Assembly: GCF_005239225.2 (NCBI RefSeq)
Contig: NC_133297.1
Span: forward strand, 1,000,392-1,064,391
Reading direction: 5' to 3'
Source of the DNA: Populus alba
Lineage: Eukaryota; Streptophyta; Magnoliopsida; Malpighiales; Salicaceae
Length of the DNA stretch: 64,000 nt
Part shown: positions 10,658 through 21,346 of the stretch, one piece after another
How the letters are laid out: the number at the start of each line of letters is the position of its first letter
Position numbering within the stretch: the stretch's first letter is position 1
Notes under the pieces: model-generated
The model's database searches: none
Told to the model about the DNA's origin: nothing
What the model saw: the letters and a program-made list of their open reading frames with translations, nothing else
Translations under genes and position numbers: made by a program

Positions 10658-13600
10658 AAATTGGCAGACAAGAGAGCTTGCGACCTACGCATCCGATGTG
10701 ATCACCCCCTAACACATTAAATGTCAATAATCAGATTAATTATTATTCATCCATGTTTATTTGAACTTATTTGATATCATATTTGTATTTGATTTCATAT
10801 AAAAGAAAAACACTCAAGGTGGCTGCGTTTTCCTGAATCACATGATCTAACCACTGTTTTTAGCTAGGTCTCTTTGCCAATGGACTTTTCTTCGAGTGTT
10901 GTAGCACCGCACCCTGATGTGCCTGACCATATTAATTATTTCGTTTTGCAGTCTTTAGAACAGAGTGTTGTGTTTCATTCTCCTTTCCTATGCACTATCC
11001 ATTTCCATGTGCTTAAGTATATTCCCTCAATAGTTTACAGAAGTGTTTGCCTTGTGATACTGCGAGATGCCCCCTTGCTTTCTGCTGCAATTCTTTTTTT
11101 TTTTTGTCTGGCTAAACGATGAATATTCATGAACATCATGAGAAAACTAAAATAATTACTGAATTTGACATTAATAACAGTTAATTGTGTGTGTGTCTAT
11201 ATATATATATATATGAGTTGACGTATTGTGATGAAAGTAAGCAGTTGGCCGGTCAATTGCTTTCTAGGAATTTTATTCTTACGGTGAAGAAAATAATAAT
11301 ATTATGAATTATATGATGTGAATAAAAAAATTATTTCCATCAACTTTAATATAATAATATTAAAATTATAATTTTTCTAAATACTATTACAATTATCTCA
11401 ATTCATCAAAAATCTGGAATCAAGATACTGAAAATTAACAACTGGAAATACTAACCTTTAGACTTCTTATCTTGTTTTGGTTTCACATGAGGAATATCTT
11501 TACAATTTTTTTTTTTTAAGTGAACTTTGAGAAAATGAATTATTTTTTGATATTTGGTAGTGTAATGAAAAATAAGTTGGAAAATATTTTTCAGTATTTG
11601 ATTATGTCATGAAAAATGAACTGGAAAATAACTTATTAATGTTTTATTTTTTTCAAGTTTATTAAAATAATGAGGAACAAATCTTACAAATTAAAAAATT
11701 GAATGAGAATGAAAATGAAAAAAATATAATTTCATAAATTATCTCAAATAAAATAAATAATAATCAAAATAATAGAGATCAAATCTAACAAAAAAAAATT
11801 GAAAGATGAAGAAATTAAAATAATAATAATTACCATTTCATAAATTATTTCAAATAAAATAAGCAACAATCAAAAGAATAAGGACCAAATTTTATAGATA
11901 AAAAAATTAAATTAAAAAATTATAAAGAAAAGGCAAATAAACAATATATATATATATATAGCAATAAAAAATTTGAGGACTAAATTAATTTGATATAATT
12001 GGCAAATAATATGATATTACTAAATTTTTCACAACTTTCAAAAAATATTTTTCCATATAAAAAAAAACACTTTCATAGAAACCAAGTCAAATAAAAACCA
12101 AGCCTAAAAATATATATTTGAAAATTCAGTTTGAGAGCCGAGCCTGTCCACGGCTTGGGTTCAAGAGTATTTTTGGACTCTAGCCTCCTAGAAAAAATAA
12201 TTAAAAAAAAATAGTGTAAAAAATTTACAAAAATAACATAATTTCAAGACTTTTTTGTTTTGCAAAATATATATATGTATATATATATATATATATTAAA
12301 AAAATTTAGATATTCTGCAAGTATATTTATATAATATAAATATACATTTCAGATTAGTTTCGAAAAATTTCAAGATAGATTTGATAGTATTCATATCATT
12401 TTTATTATCTATCATGTTTAAAAAATTCCTACCTGTTCACATTCGTAGGAGGTAAATATTCATTATATTCAAATTAAATTATCATCTTTAATAGCAATAC
12501 GAAACTAGCAGTAAGTATTTTGGGTAAGATCTAGGTATAATTCATCTTTTTCAAAAATAAAAAGCAGCAAAAAAATGTTTTTCTTGCTATTAATTTTTGG
12601 ATTGTATCGCGGTTCGAACGATAAAAACAAAAAGGTCCACCACCAAACCTAAATTCCTCGGGCCACACACAGACCTGCATTTCCAGCAACTCTCATTCTC
12701 TCATTCTTTTTGTCTCAAGTTGTAAACCGAGCATACAAGCCTCGGGTTTCTGGATGGAAAATAGTGTATCTTGTGTGGTCTACAAGGTTTTCAGTAATTT
12801 ACTTGATGAATGCCTACCTTGTAACAGATTTGAAACTTGTTCAAAAACATAAGTTTTTAGGTAAAACTGTGTTAAAAAACCTAATTTAATTTAAAATACT
12901 ATTAGGAACGACAACAAGTATTTATTAATTCGGTTTCTACTATATACTTGCTCTATTTATTATCTGGATATTATTTATTATACAACATAAATAAAAATTA
13001 TATATATATATATGTATTAAATAATAAAATTATTAATATTATACATATATTATGCAACATGAAATAAAAAATTAATTTATATAGATATATTAAATGATAA
13101 AATTATAAATACTATAAATATATATGTATATCATGTCATTATTATATATATTTTTACATATATATATATATTATATTGAATTAAAAAAAAATACACACAT
13201 ACATTATAGTAACACAATTTCTTTTGTCTCATGAACACCTATGTTAAAGGCGGTTACTTTTCGCTTTGAGATTTTTTTGAAAAGTGTTATTGTTTTTTGA
13301 AAATATTAATTTTTTTAATGTTTTTAATAATTTTAATGTATTAATGTTAAAAATAACAAAAATATTTTTTAATATTTTTTTTAAGAAAAACAAATAGTTT
13401 TGAAAAACAATATTGACGACATTACAAAACATACACTGAATATAAACCCCAGCTGCATGCGGTCTTATTATTAATAATAATAAATAAATAAACAAATAAA
13501 AATTAAATAAAAGGAAGAAATGAAAAATGAAAAAAAATATTGTTTTCTGTTTTTAATAAACAATTTTTTTTTGTTTTCTTCTTTCCTTAAAAAAAATAAA

Positions 13601-13730
13601 AAAAAAAATCACTTTCTTTTGTGAACCAAATATCTAGGGATGAACTTCCCAAAAAATGCTAATGAGATGACCAGAACCAATTTGTGGGCCGATTCAACAA
13701 ATCTCTCGTAAACCACTTAGCAGCATCTTC
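10658..13730. other. Long AT-rich intergenic region between resistance gene A and peroxiredoxin A
   Basis: No gene recognised. It holds an ATATAT microsatellite near 11198-11212, another near 12270-12297, and a degraded Tourist-like element (about 11515-12104, listed separately). The last part (about 13150-13690) matches 53120-53690 upstream of peroxiredoxin B, with AT-rich MITE-like sequence. An open frame near 10874-11122 has no recognisable protein content. Confidence 0.55.
11515..12104. mobile_element. Degraded Tourist-like element
   Basis: Internal sequence such as TTTTCAGTATTTGATTATG and GAAAAATGAACTGGAAAATA parallels the complete family members at 9334, 22258 and 25203. The right end keeps ..AAGCC followed by TAA (12101-12107). 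The left terminal repeat is not recognisable. Confidence 0.5.
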
Positions 13731-16286
13731 ATGGTGATGATATCTCCAAAATGACTACTGCAAGTACCATCACCTACCTGTCTTTCCTCTGCAAAATATG
13801 GCCAATTTCTCTCAGTAACAACCACCCCTACTTTCTCTCCCAAAAGAACACCCCTTACTCTTATCACTACCCGCAGTGCTAAGAAACCCTCACGTCTCAT
13901 CATGGGGGCCTCTGCATCCAGTTTCTCAGCAGACATAGGTGGAGTCCTAAGTGATGTTAGCATTTTTACCACTGCTGGTCAACCTGTCATGTTTAAGGAT
14001 CTCTGGGACCAAAACGAGGTTTTAATAGTTTCTCTTAATCTAATGTTGCAACTGTGTGTAACAGTTTACTTTTAATGTTTAACTCAATAATTTGTTGGTT
14101 AACTATGTAGGGAATTGCTGTTGTTGCCCTTTTGAGACACTTTGGATGTCCTTGCTGGTTAGTCATGTAATGATGTTTCCTTGTCTTGAAAAAATGTTAA
14201 CTTGTTATTAACATATTTATTTGTTGTGCTTGGTTTTTGATCATGATGAAAAAGTTGGGAACTTGCTTCCTCATTAAAGGAATCGAAAGAAAAATTCGAT
14301 TCATCCGGGGTCAAGCTAATTGCAATTGGTGTCGGTACTCCTAATAAAGCTCGTTCGCTGGCTGAAAGGGTATGTAGTGGTTCTTGAATTATCCATCTTG
14401 TTTTATTTTTGTTGACAAGCTGGAATATTGATGGTTTGGCAGCCATCAATCATTAAGCTGGTGACATTTATTAAATAAAGATTGAAAATTATTATAATGG
14501 ATCCTTGGACACTTCTCGCTTTGCTTTCTTTCTCTAACAAGTTAAGTTTAAGGTGAGCGGCTCAATTTAGGGTGGTGCTGTTTTGTTTCGTGTTTTTTTC
14601 GTGCAACAGTTGCAAAAATCGTAACTCACAAAAGGAAAAGGAAACCTGAGCATGCGCGGACATATTTATAAACCTGCCTTCAATTCAATAATCGTTCTTT
14701 TCTGGTTTTTTTTCTTTGTATGTTGTAGTGCCTGGCTATTGGATTCACTTGTGTGTTTTTGTGTGTTACATCCAATCCATATAGCAAGAACCTCAATTTG
14801 TAAAGTTTCCATTCGTGAACTTTTGTCTTTTGATTTGGCTTGTTGCTTTCTGCTCTAAATTTTGCAGTAAAGCATCTTCTGTAACCATCTTTCCTAAGGT
14901 TGGAGATGCTTGCTTTTCTGTATTACTGTACCACATATATATCGTCAATGAGCAATTATTCAATACAACAGGAGATACTCCTCCCTCACATATTAATGGG
15001 GTTCGCAGTTTGTGATTATGGTGGGTCCCACTTGCATGTGAGAGGCTGTTAGTATACTGCCGGAGTGTTGATTAATTTCCATCATCGACCATTTTTTCAG
15101 GAAATTCCAAGCCATCACTGCATTTCTTTCTTTTGTTGTTTTTGTAACCCATGGGCTGTTTTTCTTTGGGGCATTGCTGTAACTGATCAATGTCTTGTTG
15201 ATGTTGCATGATCAGTTACCATTTCCAATGGATTGCCTTTATGCTGATCCTGAGCGCAAGGTAATAATATATATTCAAGTCTTATATCCACTTGTATTTC
15301 TTAGTTTACTATGGCAGACACTGAAAGACACTGTATTTTAGGCTTATGATGTCCTGGGCTTGTACTATGGTCTTGGACGTACATTCTTCAATCCGGCTAG
15401 TGTAAGCTTCCTTTTTTATGCTTTCTGTTGAAGTCTGCTTGGAGCATGTCTTTATTTGCAGCAGGCATCATTTTTCTTGTTTTTGTTACAGGCTAAAGTT
15501 TTTTCAAGATTTGATGCTCTGCGAAAAGCTGTGAAAAACTACACCATCAAAGCCACCCCAGATGATAGAAGTGGTGTACTGCAACAGGTTTGATTTATTC
15601 CTGTCTACTATCCAGTGATGAAGAATTTTTATCTATAGATTGCCTGCAGGTCTTGTCATTGCTCTTCCCTTGATAGAGTTGCAAACAAGCCAACCCAATC
15701 AGTACTGTCAATCTGTTGGTGTTCAAGCTTGCTTGGTTCAGAGTAGAGTAATGTATTCTCTAAGTTTCTAAAGTTTTACTGTGATCAACCATCCTTCCAT
15801 AATTCTAAAGGTTGCTTGATGGCCCTTACAGTTTAATAAGTAGGGAAGCTTCTACTCCTTTTGTGTTCCATTATCACTGCTAAAATATCTTTTGATTATT
15901 TGGTACAAGAAACAGGAAGATGAAGTTTTACAAAGGACTCGTAAAACAATTGTCAGCCTTAAAAATACAGGTGTCCAAATCCAATCAGAAACTCAGGAAG
16001 CTTGACCTTGGTTCATTTAAGCATGTATTCCGAAAAATCAAGTAGCAATATAGACATGCTGCAAAGCTATTTGCCAATCCCAGTAACGAGCTGTTTATGA
16101 ATAGTTCATCTGCAAAACTATCTTCCCTTGCTATCATTCAACCAAGTTCTGTTTTATTTTTCTCAGGGAGGAATGTTTGTTTTCAAAGGGAAGCAGTTGC
16201 TGTATGCCAGGAAAGATGAAGGGACAGGAGATCATGCCCCGTTAGATGATATCTTTGAGATTTGCTGCAAAGTTCCTGTTGCATGA
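13731..16286 (+). pseudogene. Peroxiredoxin-like (AhpC/TSA, PRXL2/AAED1) gene, copy A, transit peptide interrupted
   Basis: Seven exons with GT-AG borders: 13731-14018, 14111-14157, 14255-14369, 15216-15260, 15342-15401, 15492-15587, 16167-16286. The total of 771 nt would give 256 residues, as in copy B. The thioredoxin-fold core has ALLRHFGCPCCWELA with the CPCC redox site, then GVKLIAIGVGTPNKA, LPFPMDCLYADPERK and a C-terminal GGMFVFKGKQLLYARKDEGT. The family is peroxiredoxin-like, probably a plastid redox enzyme. Copy A has a stop: codon 8 is TGA (13752-13754) where copy B has TCA. Everything after stays open, and the next in-frame ATG (13902-13904, codon 58) would give a protein of about 199 residues lacking the plastid leader but keeping the redox domain. 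It may be a pseudogene or a relocalised enzyme; reads and cDNA would tell. Confidence 0.82.
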
Positions 16287-16839
16287 AGGTTCACCGCGTA
16301 GTAAGTATCAATATTTTACGCGTATCTTTACAGGCACTTGACAGAAATTTAGTCATATAAAATAGAGCGATCATGTTTGTGTCATGTCATGCTATCATAG
16401 ACAACTAATGTAATTCCCGCATTAATATATAATTACAATGATGTGATTGCGTAGTTCTTGTAAATAAAGGCTGATTGACAGATGCAAAGAAGAATATTTT
16501 GAGAGGAGGGAGGAAAAAGAATAACCAGAGTGAGCATTTTATTTGGAAATTCCTCGTATGTTTTAACAAAAAAAAAATGTTAAATCTATATCTTTTTCTT
16601 GCATGTCAATTACTACAAGTAGGGAAAAGTTGCTCGTTATTCCCCGTATGTTTTGCTGTAGTGATGATCACGTTGAAGTGGATTTCAATATTTCCTAATC
16701 AATCACATTATGAAGCTTTAGCTTCTATAACAAAGAGTCAAATATGTTATAAAGAATCTATGATATCTATGGTAAATTTGCGAAATGTTATGAAATACTT
16801 ATGGCACCGAATTGATGAACTCCGGAATTGAAATTCCGT
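16287..16839. other. 3' flank of peroxiredoxin A
   Basis: Non-coding. It matches the 3' flank of copy B (about 56269-56965) except that B carries about 100 extra bases near 56300-56440. The match stops near 16825, where the sequence switches to resistance-gene leader. The short open frame at 16475-16831 has no protein-like content. Confidence 0.6.
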
Positions 16840-17065
16840 AATGTTTTGGGATGGGGAGATGCGTTCAACTTGAAAGCAGAGGGTCCCTCCCGCACTGTAT
16901 TGATTGATTGATTGCAGCTGGCAACATCTTCCACGAACCACTGCTGTCAAATTAGTCATGCAAAGGCGAAGAAAATGACCTTACCTTCTTATCTTGAGTG
17001 TCCAAACTCCAAATCCATCTCCTGTAGACAACTTGAAAGAGAGGGTCCCTCCCTCTCCTGTAATC
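16840..17065 (-). promoter_or_regulatory. Orphan copy of the resistance-gene leader and promoter
   Basis: About 220 bp closely match 8840-9060, the leader and promoter of resistance gene A: GGGATGGGGAGATGCG, the GGTCCCTCCC module, TGATTGATTGCAGCTGGCA and CATGCAAAGGCGAAG all occur in order. The orientation equals that of gene A, yet the DNA where its coding region should lie is the peroxiredoxin 3' flank. This is a relic at a duplication or deletion breakpoint. Confidence 0.7.
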
Positions 17066-20000
17066 TCTTGACATGTAAAATTATTATAATTAGAGTTGCT
17101 TTTTTAAAAAAATTTATATCAAAATGCATATTAATAATATATTTTTATTTTTAAAAAATTATTTTTAACATCAGTATATTAAAATAATCTAAAATATATA
17201 AACATATTAAATTTAAAAAACTAAAAAAATTAAATTTTTTAAAAACAAATAAAAAATAGTATCAATACGTAAACTTTGGTTGTGTATGAAATTAGGATTG
17301 AAACTATATTTTTAAATTTTTTGAATTTTTGAATTTAAAATTAATTTTTTTATATTTTTATATGATTTTAATATATTAATATTAAAAATAATTTTTAAAA
17401 ATATAAAAAAATATTTTAAATCATAACCATATTTCCATAATATGTTATCGGACGGTTGTTTTCTAGGATTTTACTTTTTGAATTTCCCCTCCAGAATCTG
17501 GAATTTTCTGCTATTTTTTAAAATTTCCTGTAAATATTGACGATGCAATGGATGCTATTTTTTCTGCTTTGTAAATTTGTTGAGCCATTTATTATTGTTA
17601 TTATAATTGATTTAATAATAACATATGAAATGAGATTCTTTTAATTTCAATTCTAGTAATTAAATAAGCTAGTTTCTAGCCCATATATGCCAATTAATTT
17701 ATTGGTATAACATAGAATTTAACTTAAATTCCCAGCCAGTCAAATGCGTCAGGTGAGTTAAAGGAAAAAAAATAAAATAATATCATTTTAAAAATAATTA
17801 AAAAAATAAAATAATGTTACTTTATTTCTTTAAAAAAAAAACACATTTAGTTTTTATAAAAATAACCTATCAAATTGCTAGATTTAAAACTCTCACCTAA
17901 TTTTTTTAAAATTTAACTTGATATATTTCTCGAGTCGCATGAATTTCAACTCAACATATAGAGTTACAATCTTGAGTTTGAGTCCCTGTGCATTGGATCA
18001 AATTTAATAATACTAAATTTAAGTATTCATATCAACATCTAGTGTTTAATTTAAATAAAAAAACACTTAGTGTCTATGCATATAGTTAACCATCTAAAGG
18101 GGAAGAGGGAAGAGGGAAGATGGAAGATGGAAGATGGACCACTTGCTCTCATTTGGTGACTTGTGTGATATCATGGGTTAGACTAAAAACTTTTTAACCC
18201 AAAAATAATTTAAAAGACGATTATATTCTTAAAGAAATGAAATTTAATAAATAAGTTAAATCTTTATTAATTTAATAATTTAATAAAAAATAAAGCAATA
18301 ACAATAAATAAATAAATAAAATATTATTCTGGATAAACTTAAACTAACATATGAAACTCATAACTTGGACATGAAATATGTCTAAATTACATGTTTATTA
18401 TATATATTAGACCATGATATCGAGATAATTCAATAGAAAAAAAAATTAAAAGAAAATTAAAAAAATATTTTTTTGAAAAAAAGAAACAATGTCGAATAAC
18501 AATATTACAAAAAAGATGTCAATTCCTATTAAAAAAATAAAAATTAAATTACAGACATCAATATGTAATAAAAAAAAATATCGAACATGTAGAAGATTAT
18601 ACAAATTTTGCATGAGCTTTGCTTAAGACCAATATATAGATCTCACAACCGATTCCCACTGATTCGTTTATAAGATTAACAACGGGCTGTGCTCATTCAA
18701 TTTTCTTTTATATAATACAAATAATTTAGGGTTCAAAGGTTAATGCTTAATTTGGCCTGTATACTTTAAATTTTGTTTTAGTTTAGGCAACCTATTTTTA
18801 TTTGTATTAATATCACCCAAATCCATAGTGTTACTTTGACTTGACTTGAAAATATGAGGGACTAAAATCAGAAAAGTGAAAGATTACAGATTTAATTAAA
18901 AATATAAAATAAAAAGTCGAGTTAATTAAAATTTAGTTCTTAGAGTTTATAAAAAAAATAATAATTAATTAGTTCTTATAGTATGAGAAATAATTAAATA
19001 GGCCTTTCACTAATTTTGACCATCCTCGATTCAATAGTTTTATTCCAAAAATACTTTATTTCATAATAACACCTTTTCATTTTACTTATTTATATTTTCT
19101 TTATTCTATTTCTTCCCAAAAAAATTAAATTTAAAACGAACATAAAATAGATAAAATCACTAAATTATCAGCAAATTTAAAAATATAAATATTAAATTTA
19201 TAATTCCTAAGACTATGAGTATTAATTAATTACTTTTGTTAAACTACAAGGACTAAGTTATAATCTTTTCAGAAAAGTCACCACAACACTACTGCTGAAC
19301 TGGAGTTTAACTTCTTCTGACACGTGTTATTTGCGGGCCCATTCTCTCCCTCATTATACGCTACCCAGGTGGTTTTGCAGATCTAACACGTATCCACAAG
19401 CTAAGCTTCACCTCCATTTGTTTATTAAAAATAAAAGTTCCATTATTATATATATAAAAAATGCTCGTTAAGATTTTGAAAAAAAAAAAGGTAAGAGTTA
19501 ACCAAATTAAACTTGAGAAACACCTCGTTATTTAGCTTTTGAAAAAAGTTAAAAATAATTTCATTTTATTTTTTTTCAAAATTTTAAAACAACATTTTTT
19601 AAAATTAGCAATTCATACTGCCTGATCTGAGCCTTAATTAGATTTAATTAACTTTACTTTCACTATTTATCATTTAGTGGAGCTAACGTGAGTTAGCTCC
19701 CGTGTATTTGTTATAATATTTACTTTCACTACCTCCCAGGTAGCTGTTATAATATTTAAATAGGAGCTAACATAACTTATTCACTGAAAAATTAACTAAC
19801 TAATCTTATGTTTTTAGAAATTAAAAATTCATCACTTATGTTTTTTAATTTATCTATATTTTAATATTTTTTTCTATATTTCTTCTTTACAAAATAGAAA
19901 AATAAAAAATATAATATAGAAAATAAAGGATTTTTTATGTAAAATGATATTAAATTAAGCATGAAAATATTATTTATCTTGTTTTTAATATTATAAAAAA

Positions 20001-21346
20001 TTAATTAACTTATTTTGATAGATTAATTATAGATATTTGGATAAACTTATTTCATCGGTGATTGGGAACTGGGAACGAAGCATTAAGTTATATTATAAAA
20101 AATAAGATTTTAATGAATTCCCTAAATCCCTTAAGTTATAATATAGAAACCTACCTCTTGCTTAGCACAGCATTATACTCTAACATATACTAAAACCCAT
20201 CAAGTTTTACCGTGGACTGTACAGTATAATTTACAGTAAAATATTTTTTAGTTCTTTTTAGTTTTTAGTTGTTTTGTTTTTTTGTTTTTTATGCATTTCA
20301 TGTTTTGTATTTTTGCTTTTAATAATTTTTTTTGTTTAATTTAGTTTGTTAATGTTAATTATTTTTTTTTATTTAGTTATCAGACTTTCATGATATGAAT
20401 TCCGGGTTTAATAGGTTAATCTGGTTTAACGAGTTAACCCATAATTTTTTTTAATTAATTTTTTTCGTTTACTTTAGTTTGTTAATGTTAAATTTTTTTC
20501 TATTTAGTTATCAGACTTTCATGACACATATCTCAGGTTTGACGAGTTAATCCATCAATTTTTTTTTTATTTTCTTTCTTTTAATAATTTTTTTATTTAA
20601 TTTAGTTTGTTAACGTTAATTTTTTTATTTAGTTATCATACTTTCATGACACGAATCTCGAGTTTAACGGGTAACCAGGTTTGACGAGTTAACCCATACT
20701 TTTTTTTTAATTAATTTTTTTTGTTTGGTTTAGTTTGTTAATGTTAAGTTTTTTTCTATTTAGTTATCAAACTTTCATGACACGGATCTTGAGTTTGATA
20801 GGTTAGCCCAGTTAATTCTGGGTTAACCCGTTAATTTTTTTTTTCCTATTTAGTTATCAAAGTTTCACGACACGAATCTCAGGTTTGATGGGTTATCTTA
20901 GTTTGAAGGGTTAACCCAGTTAATTTATTTTTTTTCTTTTTCTTTATTAGTTTTTTTTTTTCTTGTTGGTTTTTTTCTTTATTTCTTTTAATTAATCCAT
21001 TTAATTATCACGTTTTTATGACACGACCTTCCAGCTAAACCAACATCCAAAGCTATTGGATCCGGTATTGCAACCAGACCCATTTAAACCTGGGTCATGC
21101 AAGTTTAATGATATTAATAATATTATAAATATTGCTTTTGGGTTAGGTGTTGCAGTCAAATCCAAGATTTTTGGGTATAGTTATGTAGAAAGACCTAATA
21201 CTTTTAGATCTTAGTCTTTTTTGATATTTTTTTATGTAAAAAAAATAAACATGCGGCATTGCTCCGGTAAATATATTTGAAGGCTATATAATTCAATTAC
21301 ATCGCTTCCTTGCTTGCCTTGGATAGTTAAAAATAATTAAGGTATC
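17066..21346. other. AT-rich intergenic region
   Basis: No gene is recognised over about 4.3 kb. The stretch contains AT-rich MITE-like sequence near 17080-17420, a short purine-rich repeat (GGAAGATGGAAGATGGA near 18110) and a tandem repeat at about 20370-21035 (listed separately). Nothing else stands out. Confidence 0.55.
20370..21035. repeat. Tandem repeat of about 130 bp, six imperfect units
   Basis: The block TTAGTTATCANACTTTCATG followed by ACACGAATCTC and a GGGTTAACC-type tail recurs near 20378, 20505, 20630, 20760, 20850 and 21004. Most spacings are 125-130 bp, the last ones irregular. Units are separated by T-rich runs with TTTAGTTTGTTAATGTTAA. It is a diverged minisatellite-like array. 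Confidence 0.65.

Noticed and set aside
10874..11122. 82-codon open frame after the SINE
   Set aside because: Composition and the poly-T end suggest chance; no recognisable domain or splice context.
11190..11215. AT microsatellites here and near 12270, 53131 and 61531 as special structures
   Set aside because: Ordinary dinucleotide runs, common in AT-rich plant DNA.
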